Shown piece by piece: positions 47,756 through 58,399 of a stretch of 64,000 nucleotides of DNA (its first letter is position 1; every line of letters starts with the position of its first letter). The position numbers and the translations under genes were made by a program. Under the pieces are notes generated by a model. That model did not search any database and was not told the DNA's origin. It worked only from the letters and a program-made list of their open reading frames with translations. The DNA is from Sapria himalayana (lineage: Eukaryota; Streptophyta; Magnoliopsida; Malpighiales; Rafflesiaceae), in contig JAREIK010017918.1 of the NCBI GenBank assembly GCA_029783825.1, positions 2,459,830-2,523,829 on the forward strand, given 5' to 3'.

Positions 47756-47833
47756 ATAATAAAATGACCTCAATGTACTTTCTTTATGTAGCTTAGTCAT
47801 ATATTTATCACTTATATGACTAAGGTGATAATG

Positions 47834-47990
47834 TAGAGGTGTCAAACGAGATGTGTTGGGCTGACCTGACCCATTCTTTTTGAGCACGCTCATGCTTTAG
47901 TGCCGGGCAAGGCACAGCATGGTTACTATACCATGTTGTGCCTGGCCAGGCATGGCCCACCGGCCCGGCGGTAAAATTACAGTGTCGGGG
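47834..47990 (-). repeat. hAT left terminal and subterminal region
   Basis: Starts TAGAGGTGTCAAACG. The text up to 47990 (GCACAGCATGGTTACTATAC and GGCCCACCGGCCCGGCGG) pairs in inverse orientation with the right end of the nested element at 51187, which marks it as this family's end type 1. AT-rich non-coding DNA follows to 48456. Confidence 0.85.
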
Positions 47991-48760
47991 TAAAACTATA
48001 TATATAATATATATTATATTATATATAGATAATATTTAAATTTTTAAATTTGTAACTTAAAAATTGTTAAAAATTTAATAAATTACAAAGTTTAAATTTT
48101 TTTATTAAAAATTTAAAAAATTACAAAGTTTAAATTGGTAACTAGAAAATTGTTACAAATATGTAAATATAACTTGAAAATAATAATAAAGTTTAAATTT
48201 TTTTATTACTTTTTAATAAATTTAGATTTTAATTTATTAAAATTAAATTATAGAGTTTTAATTTTTAAATGAAAAATTTAAACTAAAAAATAAATTAAAC
48301 AAAAAATTTTGTTAAAAAAATTACAAAGTCACAAAAACAAAAGTAAACTAAATGACCAATCGGCCAATAGATACCGAACCAAAGTAAATACAACGTAACG
48401 TAAAGAAAAAAGCATACAATCAATACAAAACAAAACATCGAAATCAAAAAGCAAAATCAAGAATAAATCACACAAATCATCAAATACGTCTGTGACCATG
48501 AGGAATCAAAAATCAAAATCAAGTGGCAATGAAAATGGTATGTGGCGTGACATTGGCAATTGGTGCCTGGCAACGGGCAGGGGAAACCAGCAACCACGTT
48601 AATCATCAATCGGCATATCATGAGCATCATCAACCACAACATCAAAATAATTATCATATGGATCATCATCATCAGTAATCAACTCCTCCACTTTCGCAGC
48701 GGATGTAGTCCCTGGATGCTAAACCTCGAATCCTCCCAATCCTTCAAACAGGCCAAAGCC

Positions 48761-50500
48761 TCAACAATATCTGGACGTAAATCTCGATCTCCTATCTGAA
48801 ATAACATTCACTACAATAGAAAACGTATACTTCGATGATACGCTTGACACCGGAGGAGTTAGTAGATCCCATGCCATCCTAGATAGCACTAGAAAGGTGG
48901 ACTCATATAATTTCCACCACCATAATATATCAAGATTCTTAGTATCAGAATGTAATAGGATTGAGCAGTAATCGGTATCTAAGTACCGAGAAAGCTCGCT
49001 CCTATGTGATGGTCCACCTCGTCGTTTCCCCATAGCTAACTGAATGAAAAAATCATCATCTCTGAAGAAGATATCCATGTCTGTAATCACAGTCTTACTA
49101 CTACTACTACCACCATACATAGTATTGTAGTATGTGAACAGGTCAGCCAACTTCTCATGAATGAACCCTTCAGGTGGGTCTTCCAAGTTCATGCACGAGG
49201 AAATGTAAGTCAGGGTGTTATCTACCCTTTCAACCTTAACCCTAGGGTCCATGCATGCAGCGAGACAATAAAGAGATGGAACGGTGGACCAATACTTTAA
49301 GTACTTGGTTTCCATCTCTGCAACCATATGACTAAGCGTCGGGTCCGCTCGATACTTCCTAAACATGCTACTAATGTTGCATATGCACCGGAGTGCAATG
49401 CAAGTGGTGGGCGTATAAACCAACGAACACATGTTCGTCATGTCATAAAATATCTTCAGGAATTTCATAAATGAAATTCCGGAAGCTCAGTTAGTGTCAT
49501 CAATAATAAGTTTGTAACTCTTACTATTGATGTAGTCGGATATCATATGTTTGTATCCAACACATGACTCCAACATCAGGTACGTATAATTCCAATGGTA
49601 TCTCACATCCGATTAGAATTTCTTATTCTTAAAATTCACTGACAGACACTACCAAACTCCTGTTGTCTGCAAAGAGTGCGAATATATTTTAGTGCATTAT
49701 TTATATTATCCAATGCATGTGGAACACACATTCATACCTACTTGTACAATCAGGCTAATCACATAACACATGCATCTGACATGAAAGATCTCTCCTAATG
49801 GTGCATCTCTAATATTCCTAACAAACATGTTAATTGCTACTCCATTATTAGTTGTATTATTGAATGTGATACTAAACATTTTATTTTGAATTTTATATTC
49901 TCTAAAGATTTTCATCATACACTCAAAAATGGTCAGGTCATCATGAGAATAGAGAATCTCAGAGAATCCTAAAATTTTTGTATTCATTGTCTAGTTAGAA
50001 TCTACATAGTGGTCAGTGAGACATGCATAAGATTATTCATTGTGACTTGTCCAGATATTGGATGTCACGAACACCACTCCCTATATGCCATAAATTCATT
50101 AATTATTTTTTGTTTTTCTAACTTATACAATTTTAGTATGTCATTTCTAGATGTGGACCTAGGAATTCTACGGTAAGCAAGCTGAAAATATGTCTACATG
50201 ATGCGCACTACCCTTGAATCATCCGAAAATCTGATCGGAAGACCCATCAAAGTGATAAGTTTGGCCATGCATTCCCTACCCAACTTACTACGGTATATGA
50301 AGGAAGTAAACTTTGAGATTGAATTGGATGCAGTCTCAAAAATTGTAGTGCTAAGTTGGGTTTGCCTAGGATCTAATGCACCATGTTTTTTGGTGCACAA
50401 CAGTAGGCCTCTTAAGGTTCTCAGTTACAAACGAACTCTTACAAGTTAAATTTCTCATACAATATTTGCACTTTGACATTTCTTCTTCTTCATCCCAAAT
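48761..50500 (-). pseudogene. hAT transposase, RICESLEEPER-like, broken
   Basis: The minus strand encodes an hAT transposase in pieces. The N-terminal BED-type zinc finger is at about 50385-50485 (KCKYCMRN then a late His). Next is the KLGRECMAKLITLMGLPIRF block (50194-50400). The catalytic-core piece at 49706-49987 gives ILGFSEILYSHDDLTIFECM and FSITFNNTTNNGVAINMFVR then FHVRCMCYVISLIVQ. The 235-residue frame at 48761-49468 carries FYDMTNMCSLVYTPTTCIAL and, near its end, the dimerisation block LDILWWWKLYESTFLVLSRM then AWDLLTPPVSSVSS. In the usual VSSESAFS motif, ESA is replaced by KYT. Frameshifts or stops separate the pieces near 49470-49700 and 49990-50190. The enzyme would cut and paste the element. 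Confidence 0.88.
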
Positions 50501-50706
50501 ATTTTTTTTGTTTTATTATATTAAAATGAGTCCAAATTACAGAAGTCATAGTTTTTTTTTGCATTTTAGAAGTTTGGGTTGAGATGACTAGAGAAACCAA
50601 AGTTTCAGCAGCCTCAGACCTCTGTGTAAGATTTTCATTTTCTAAATTTAAATATGTTTCATTAGTATTAGTCATTTTTAGGATTTTTTTAAACAAGTGG
50701 AAGAGT

Positions 50707-51187
50707 TAGAGGTGTCAACCGGGCCGGGCCGGCCCGGCCCGAGGCACGCACGGAAAAATTTCGTGCCCGGGCCCGTGTCGTGCCCGGGTTAGGTACGAGC
50801 CGTGCCGTGCTGTGTCGTGCCTGACCCGGCACGGTTCGGCCCGCAGCACGGCACATCGGTACGGGTTTGTCCCGTGCCGGGTGTCCCGTGAGCTCGACCC
50901 CACGATGGCCCCTCCCGCAAAAAAGACTACTGGTCGGGTCTGATTCAACCCGACCTGCGTCCCCCCGAATCCCGACCCGTACAGACATGCAAGCCCGAGC
51001 GGGCCAGGCAAGGCACGGCACGGCCCGCCGTGCCTGCGAGCAGTGCTAGGCTTGGTTTTTTTAAACCGTGCTAGGGCGGGCACGGCACGGTACAGTAACC
51101 ATGCCGTGCCCGGCCCGACACGGAAGCACGATCGTGCCCTAAAAAAATGAGCCGAGCCAGCCCGTCCCGGCCCGTTTGACACCTCTA
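50707..51187 (+). mobile_element. Nested 481-bp hAT MITE
   Basis: A non-autonomous hAT with TAGAGGTGTCAA at 50707 and its inverse ending at 51187. The flanks are GGAAGAGT (50699-50706) and GGTAGAGT (51188-51195), a 7/8 target duplication. It is very GC-rich. Its left end resembles the right end of the host hAT, and its right end the host's left end, so it belongs to the same family and sits in inverse orientation. GC-driven frames at 50689-51182 are artefacts. Confidence 0.88.
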
Positions 51188-51700
51188 GGTAGAGTCTGGA
51201 TGATAGATTTTAGATTTTTGGATTAAAGAGAGATAATAGAAAGAGAGAGAAAGTAAACAAAAAAAAACTTAAAAGACCTAGTAAAGTAGTGAGGTAGATC
51301 ACGTGCACGGTGCACCACAGTCTAGTTCAATGATCTGGCCATAAAGAGAGATTTTCATGGTGACGATAGCTTGTCACGTCATGGTAACCGATCATCAACT
51401 GCTTTCGGTCCTCTGCCTATTATCACGAATTGGAGAATGGTCGTACCCGACCTACCTTCTTTCCTTGCTAGGAGAATCGAAAGAATAAGATTCCAAACCT
51501 GAGTTGAGAGTCCTGAAAAGCCGATCCAAATGACGAAATCTCAAGTCTCAAGAGAGAGAAGAGCAAGAGTTTTGAGATAGTGAGATTTGAGAATATATGT
51601 TTATGAAAAACATAAATGTTATAAATAGGTGGGAGGGATTTTATAGATTAAAGAAAAATTTTTATTTTTTAAAAAATATTTTTTATGTTTTTTTTAATTT
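51188..51700 (-). promoter_or_regulatory. Putative 5' region of the hAT transposase gene
   Basis: On the minus strand CCTATTTATAAC (51618-51629) resembles a plant TATA box. It is followed by a CT-rich leader (51541-51590, CTCTTGCTCTTCTCTCTCTT-like) and by GGAAAGAAGGTAGGTCG (51448-51465), which fits an exon/intron 5' splice site. The nested MITE lies between here and the coding start, possibly in a leader intron. This rests on motif resemblance only. Confidence 0.35.
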
Positions 51701-51829
51701 TTTATTGAAATTTGGGGGGCAGAATCATGTGGGCCGTCGGATTCTGCCCCCTAGCCGTTGGAGGCGAAATCCAACAATTGATATTTAAATTTTGTTTAAT
51801 CGTTGGGGGTGGGTGGGAGGGGGATTCTG

Positions 51830-52159
51830 GTCGGGTGGGACCGCGGGTCGGGTCGGAGTGGACCCGTGCCCGCACGTTTTCTCTATCTGAACTGAATGGC
51901 GCGAGCATGGCGATGGGGTGGGTGGGGTGGGGACGTGGAGTGCTGGGTGCGGGTCTGCGAGACATGTCCCGTGCCGGCGGGCCATACCATGGGCCACCGA
52001 ACCGTGCCGGGTCAGGCATGACACGAGGTCCAGTTGGCCTCGACACGACACGACACGGGCCCAGGCATGGAAAATTCCCATCTCAGGCTGGCCCAAGCAT
52101 GACCAATCGTGCCGTGCCTCGTGCTGGACTGTGCCGGCCCGACCCGGTTGACACCTCTA
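51830..52159 (-). repeat. hAT right terminal and subterminal region
   Basis: GC-rich end of the hAT transposon, closing with GTTGACACCTCTA at 52159. In inverse orientation it pairs with the left end of the nested MITE (shared CCGGGCCCGTGTCGTG-like and CCTGACCCGGCACGGTTCGG text). Long frames on both strands (51702-52173) come from composition only. Confidence 0.85.
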
Positions 52160-52564
52160 TGATAATGCCATAAGCAGGATGATTTTAGATTATCCTTTTT
52201 TGTCTTTTACTATTATTGACATTTAAAATTGGATTAAAGATTTCTAATATGTAAATCCCATTACATAACATTCTATTTACATAAACAATTTTATTTAATA
52301 TGATAAAACAACTATTATTACTAAATATAAAATAAAAATTTTACTATTCAAACAAGAATCATAAATGATGTTCTTAGTGAGAACTAGTATATAAAATTTA
52401 ATCAAACAAATTTAAAACAAGTCAACTAATGAATGTTAATATATAAGTACCTCTAACTAATGCAACAACTTTTTCCCCATTGTTAGTGGATAAATCAAAC
52501 TTTCTCTTGGAGAGTTTCCTACTATTCCTTAAGTTCTATATGTTATCAACTTCAATGACAGATA
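52160..52564 (-). pseudogene. Element I fragment, protease/HHCC region
   Basis: It begins with TGATAATG, the duplication of the hAT, and ends where F begins. The stretch 52440-52560 parallels 3460-3560 of A (ACTAATGCAACAACTTTTTC against AAAGCAGCAACTTTTGCTC), the region between protease and gag in the minus frame. No open frame remains. With 47756-47833 it bridges the hAT gap in I. Confidence 0.6.
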
Positions 52565-54353
52565 TGTTGGAATAATTTTATATTGAAAGACATTCTTCCT
52601 TAATTTTTCCTTTTGTTGTTATTTGAATTCATTTTAATTTTTTTTGAATTACAATGAGTTGATACCATGTTGGGAATGCAGTAATAACATAATAATGGGT
52701 GTCATGCTACTCGGTCACTAAGCCGAAGAAAATTTTGGAGCACAACCCGGTCCATCCAAGTGATCCAACCCACTCTATTATTGATATTGAGAAACTGTTT
52801 AATATAAATTGATTTTTTATTTCTATTTTTTGTTGCTACCAATTTACTGTGGAACTATTCATTTTCGTCTTTCCTCTCTACGTGAATTCTTTGCGATTGT
52901 TACATCTGTAAGACATTGTTTTGTTTATAATATATAAATGCATAATTATTTTTCTAGTAGATATAACTAGTCGTGCTGAATGACTAGTGAACCACGTTAT
53001 TTTCTGTGTTGTTGGATTATGGTTTGATTTTCTACCGTGTTTTTGGATTGTGGTGGTGGATATATCATTTTTCTATTTTTTTCTTCTTCTGAATCTATAA
53101 AATTACAAATGTTGGAAGCGTCATTACTCAACACATGTTTAAAACAAAAATTACATACATCATTTATTCTACATAGTAGATGATTTAGTACGTATAGTCC
53201 AACTTATATACATAAGATCAAATCATTAGTTCTTATAGAATATAAGTTAATTATACTCAATCATAATGAAGTTGATCACTCTGTTGGTAAGATTATAATA
53301 CTAGATTTTAGTAAGTCTTTCTTAACTATGGAAAATGACAAAATTCTAATTTTTTGTACTAGTGCACTTCTGTGTATTGAACGAGACCAAAATGGTATAA
53401 TTATTTTATACTAACATATAAAATAAATATATATCATCATTCTTACGAAAACTATTAATCTCAATCTTGATATAATTGATAATCTCATGTACTTGGTAAT
53501 AGTTATTTTGACTCATAAATAGTGAAATTTATAATTAGATTAATATATTCAATAAGTTGGATAACATTATCAATTATATAGTAAATATTAATTATTGATA
53601 AAATTCATATCCTATAAAATGGATTGATGATACCTCTTGAGGATACTTATAAGTTATAATATTGTCAAACTTTATAGGTAGATTTTGATTTGGCATATTG
53701 AATAAATTAAGTGGAAGGTCTTAAGGTAATATATAATAGATTGATTGAATCGAATTATCAGTAATTTAATTCAATTAATATGTATATTTAATCTTAATAT
53801 AGAGAGTTGAATAAGTATTGAATAAGAAAGGGTGAGAGTTGTTTAGAAAAAGTAAAAGAGTACAATTATAATTCTATAGTGGTATGAATTATAATTTATA
53901 TGCATTATAATTTATATGAATTATGGTGCATAAAAGTTATTTAGCATATGTGTATTAATTGATATAAATTAAAATAAAATTAATAATTGATTATATATAC
54001 ATATATAAAATAAATTAAATTAAATATTTAATATAATTTAAATAAATAATAATAGTGAGGTATATTAAACCACTTTTGTAAAGTGATGTGCCATGTGTTT
54101 TATTTATTATTTTTTATTAATTATGTTTAATAAATATTGGTAAAAAGATGCACAACCCACAGACCACTATGCATCTTCTTCCTATTGGTGACAGAGGAGC
54201 ATGTGACATGGGAGAAGATTCTAACTTTCTACAACACCATAAATAGTTAAGGTAAGTACTAAATAATTCTATTTTGAATTTCACTTAAAAGATAAATTTT
54301 ATTAATGAATGTATTTTCACATAAAATTACCAAATTTATTTTTAACTCTAACA
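52565..54353 (+). repeat. 5' LTR of element F
   Basis: Starts TGTTGGAATAATTTTA and ends CTCTAACA. Without the 468 bp added by G1 and its duplication it is about 1320 bp, close to the 1397 bp of the 3' LTR. A primer-binding-like TGATATCAAAGCC follows at 54355-54367. Confidence 0.85.
52671..53133 (+). mobile_element. Solo-LTR-like insertion G1 (463 bp)
   Basis: Bounded by TGGGAATG and ACTCAACA with CATGT on each side (52666-52670, 53134-53138). The corresponding stretch is absent from the 3' LTR of F, where flanking text is continuous. It resembles G2 along its length but is poorer in CpG. It contains the hairpin at 52966-52988. Confidence 0.8.
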
Positions 54354-54593
54354 ATGATATCAAAGCCTCGTTTGTGATATCACATGTAATTCAATTGGGT
54401 TTTAATATGAGTAGAGGAATAGATCGAAATCCTTAATTATAACAGAGGCATTTTAACTTATGTTAATCAAAGATTATTACTCAGCTATTTAGGTTGTTTG
54501 AATATGTGTTTGATATGTTTGAAGGTATGTTTGGATATTGCTGTATATGTAATTTGTTTTAATATTTTCATGTAAGTGTAGGAAAGAAAATAT

Positions 54594-55072
54594 TAAAAGC
54601 CCGGGGATGACGCAGTAGCACAATAACGGAGGTCCCGCTGACCAGTCAGCGGGCCAAAATTTTTGGAGCAGAGCCTGACCCGTTCCATGATCCGACTCAC
54701 TTCGGTTAAATAAACCGGATGTTTATTTTTCATATAAAACGATTTGTATTTATTTTTTGGGCGGCTATTTTTGACCCGTTTGAACTGTTCATCATCCCTC
54801 TCTTCTCTCTGCACGATTTCGCGACTGCTGCATGCTGCATACTATAAGACGTTTTGTTTCTTGGTTTTAATCTGTAACGTATAAGCGTTTTCTGGTGGAG
54901 GTAGCTAGTCGTACTGAGCGACTAGCGAACCACGTTATTTCATGTGTTGATTTCTCATTTTTGATTCTGTCGTGGGTGCTTGCTTGGATTGGGATATATA
55001 TTGCTTGTTTTCTGTGTTTCTGTTGTTTTCTATTCTTAATCTCAATACCCATGGAAGCGCAATTACCCAACA
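54594..55072 (+). mobile_element. Solo-LTR-like insertion G2 (479 bp)
   Basis: Second copy of the G family, ending ACCCAACA and flanked by AATAT on each side (54589-54593, 55073-55077). It is GC-richer than the F sequence around it. It starts TAAAAGCCCGGGGATG, without a clear TG, so the left edge or the solo-LTR interpretation is less sure than for G1. It contains two good hairpins (54634-54653 and 54904-54926). Minus-strand frames at 54593-54814 and 54867-55195 are not credible genes. Confidence 0.75.
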
Positions 55073-55077
55073 AATAT

Positions 55078-56500
55078 GTTTGGATGTGCACTTGGATGTG
55101 CTTATGGTTGTGGAAATGCTTATTGATTTTAAAATTGTAATTTTGCATTTGATTTGTGTGGTTTTGTAATCACATGAGGTGTAATTAATTTTCATAAGTT
55201 TAGAAAAAGCTTCTATAATTCAGAAGAACAATAGCTGTGGAAGAGTTCGTAGCAGGGACTGATGGGCATGATGGAGTTTACAATAGTAAACCATTTTCAT
55301 GGTGGAGCTTACGGTGACAAATCGTTGCCTTGATGGATCTCGAAGTGGCAAACCATTTCCATGGTAGAGCTTGTGGTTGCAACACATTGTCTTAGTGGAA
55401 CTAGTAGTGATAACCATTGCCTTGGTGGAGCTTATGGTTGTGAACCATTACTGCAGAGGAGATAATGGTAGATTTGTTTCTGTGTGATTTTTATTGTTGT
55501 TTTTTATTTTAGTTATGGGGGCACTAACCCTGAGCCCCACAACTTGATCGGGCAAGAATTGAACCCCCCCATTGGGGCACTTCCCCAAAACAAGGACTTC
55601 CTAAATAATATTCCTCGGATAAAAAAATTTAAAACCCAAATAGCTGAGCCAACAAACCTAAGAATTGTGTGATAACATAGTCATCACATAATAATGGAAT
55701 ACATATATGTGATGTCATAGTCATCACATAAATATGGAATATATGCATGTAATGGCATATTCTTGTATTTGGAAATGATAGAATGTATAGTGGTATGTGA
55801 AGATGTGAATGATGCATGTATGTGATAACTTATATGATGGTTGTGTGTAAACAATAGATATTTCATGTAGTGCTCAAACATACACATGTTCATATAACAA
55901 ACCACTATTTTGATAAAGAAAAATAAATTAAAATTCCTATTTAAAGAAAAATATTTGAAAGGATTTACTAATCTTTTTTAAGAAGAACCCTCAATCTTTT
56001 AAAATAACTAAGTGGACTAGGAAATTCATCAAGTATGAATTTCATGGTCTCCAACACTAGTTGTAAGTAATTCAAGTAAGTTAGCATGTTGGCCTTGGTA
56101 CCTTTCCTTATTGGACTAATTGACGCGTAGGTTTACTTAGCACAAACTACTGTTAGATAATTTTAAAGTACTTCTTTATTCGAAGAATTTATTTAAGAAC
56201 AATCAGTTTAGAATTATGTGATAGTTCATTCCCTGAACAACAAGATTAATAGGAATCATCATGTTTGAATAAATAATGGATATTAAATGTCCTCCCATCG
56301 AGGCATGTTATTCATGGTGTGTCAAACTAATGATGAATTCACTCGAGGATTAGTAGATGAAACCAATACTTGAAATAAAATTCAAAGCTACTCATTATAA
56401 ATATTTAGGTTTTTTAAAGAAAAAATGATTTTCAACTCACTCACTATTATTTTCAAAGAAAACAACTCAATAAAACTAATTATATAGATTGGAAAAAAAA
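55078..56500 (+). other. Leader of element F with tandem repeats
   Basis: Non-coding. It holds a degenerate tandem array (55255-55460), a short GC-richer patch (55500-55615), and repeated GTCATCACATAA-type words at 55665-55760. Gag probably begins between 56300 and 56560, but the start is not clear. Confidence 0.5.
55255..55460 (+). repeat. Degenerate tandem repeat, unit about 43 bp
   Basis: About five units recur around CCATTGCCTTGGTGGAGCTT and ATGGTTGTGAA with many substitutions. No spacers. Confidence 0.75.
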
Positions 56501-57130
56501 TTTCAATATTTTTCTGACAACTGAGAACTATAAATTTGTACTCATTGATCTTTATCTAGATAAACCACATGAAGGGGCAACCAAACAAGAAGTTAGACCT
56601 TATGAGAAATAGATGAAAGCTAATGAGATGTCAATGTGCTATATTTTAGCATCTATATCAAATATATTCTAACATAAGCATCAGTCATAATTATTACCTA
56701 TGATATGTTATCTAATCTCAACGAAACATTTAAGAATCAAACTCGTTCTACTAGGTAGAAGGCCATGATGAATCTAATGAATATTTTGATGGTTGAAAAC
56801 ACTCTAGTGAGGGATCATGATTGGAAGATGATTAGTCTTTTGAATGAACTAAAAATCCTTGGAGATAAGATTGATATTGATTCTCAAATAGAAATTATTT
56901 TCCAGCTAAGAGTCTTACCAGAAAACCATCTTGAGTATTTATTACTAAAAATATTTCTTCTAAACTAAAAAGTAATTAAAAAAAATTTTAAAACACTCTT
57001 ATGTTTTTAATAGCCAGCTCCTAAGTCATAAGTGGGAGTGAAAAAAACAAAAGATAAATATTTTCATTTCAAGCAGCCAAAAAATTAGAAGCAGTATCTG
57101 ATTTAATTCAGCAACGTAAAAAATCAAAGT
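56500..57130 (+). pseudogene. Copia gag remnant (F)
   Basis: Frames at 56690-56968 read YDMLSNLNETFKNQT-like text, then MMNLMNILMVENTLVRDHDW and KMISLLNELKILGDKIDIDS, matching the UBN2 Gag domain of TNT1/Tork-type Copia elements. No clear zinc knuckle is left; the basic stretch at 57000-57110 is where it would be. In-frame stops interrupt it, for example near 56755. Confidence 0.75.
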
Positions 57131-57179
57131 AAATCTTATTTATGAGTACTTAAGATATATTTAGTAGTAGTATCTACTA

Positions 57180-58340
57180 ATACTTAGTGTGTAGATATCG
57201 GAGTCACTAATCATACCTGTAATTCTTTATAGTAGTTCTAACAAACTAAATAACTAAGCGATGATGAGATTGATCTTTACATGGAAAATACTATGAATTT
57301 GCTAGCAATTGTTGTGGATAATTATTGTCTTCATTTTGAAAGAGATATTTTTGATCTTGAAAGATTGTCTGTATGTTCCTTCTATCAGAAGAAATTTAAT
57401 TTTTATTTTCTAGTATGTTTTAAGGATAAATATTCTTTTCTTTTCAATGATTTTATAACAATCTATTGGTATAAAAAAATATTATTTTAGTACAATAAAG
57501 ATAATTTTTATATTATTAATCATAAATTTCATTCACTACAATGAGTTAAATTGAATAATACTAATATCTTGAAAAACAAGAGAAAAGAACTTTCTTAAAT
57601 GAATTAGACCTATCTTTGGCATTTGCCTCTAGGTCATATAAATCTAAAATAGATATTTATACTAATTAAGTATGGACCTTTGGGTTTATTGAAAGTGGAA
57701 ATATTTCTAGCCTATGAATCATGATTGGAAAGAAAAAAGACTAAATGCTCTTTTTTGGCTAAGGGCTATATATCCAAAGAATAATTGGAATAGTTTCATT
57801 ATGATCTATGTGGACCCATGACTATCCAAGCAAGAGGTATCTTTGAGTATTTCATCTAATTTATTGATGATTATTCCAAAGTATAGATATATTAATTTAA
57901 TATATTTTAAGTATGAAGCCTTTAAGAAATTCAAAAAGTATAAGATATAAACAAAGAAGTATCTTAATAAATGTCTTAAGATATAATGATCAGATCATGG
58001 TGGTGAGTTCCCTTCAAAGAGTTTATGACTACTTATTAGATCATGAGATTATATTCTAATTATTTGCACCTAGTATTCTACATAGAATGGTGTGACAGAA
58101 AAAAGAAATAAAATTGTCATGGGCATGATAAGATTAATGATGATTTATTTGGATATGCATAATTCCTTATGAGGATATGTATTAGAAATAGCCTCTTATG
58201 TTCTAAACTTGGTCCCATCAAAGTCAATATCAACTACTCCAGCTAAATTGATGATTAGATGTAAGTCTAGTATGAAACACATTTATTTAAGGGTTTGTCC
58301 AACACATAATGCTGAAAGAGAAAAGAGATAAGTTGGAACC
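57180..58340 (+). pseudogene. Copia protease and integrase remnant (F)
   Basis: The protease region is at 57190-57480; the frame at 57281-57490 reads like the block after the active site. The zinc region is at about 57600-57780, with HLPLGHINLK and later KGYISKE without clear cysteines. The core has YDLCGPM (about 57800), IDDYSKV (57860) and DHGGEF (about 57996, for the usual DNGGEY), then NGVTEKRNK (58090), where the catalytic glutamate is kept. The DLCGP block keeps the first Asp. Many stops. Confidence 0.75.
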
Positions 58341-58399
58341 AAGAATACAAGTTTGTTTTCTTTATGAGATATCCTAGAGGAACCAAAAGTGGTTTGTTT

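Larger units (their letters stand above)
47834..52159 (-). mobile_element. hAT transposon with exact 8-bp target duplication
   Basis: A 4326-bp DNA transposon. Both ends carry TAGAGGTGTCAA as terminal inverted repeats (47834-47845; 52148-52159 inverted) followed by GC-rich subterminal DNA. TGATAATG is duplicated exactly on each side (47826-47833, 52160-52167), the 8-bp length expected for hAT. The interior encodes a broken RICESLEEPER-like transposase on the minus strand. A 481-bp relative is inserted at 50707-51187. It lies in the pol region of element I. Confidence 0.93.

Noticed and set aside
50689..51182. Long frames with many Arg, Pro and Gly residues
   Set aside because: They come from GC-rich terminal DNA of the nested hAT MITE, exist on both strands and have no conserved domain.
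47834..51187. Alternative reading: one hAT from 47834 to 51187 and a second from 50707 to 52159
   Set aside because: End similarity alone allows it, but the exact TGATAATG pair (47826, 52160) and the GGAAGAGT/GGTAGAGT pair (50699, 51188) support nesting.
51702..52173. 153- and 114-residue frames on opposite strands
   Set aside because: Composition artefacts of the hAT right end; the plus-strand frame even runs across the terminal repeat.
55500..55620. Possible tRNA-derived SINE on the minus strand (GGGTTCAATTCTTGCC resembles a B box)
   Set aside because: No matching A box, no poly-A tail and no target duplication were found.
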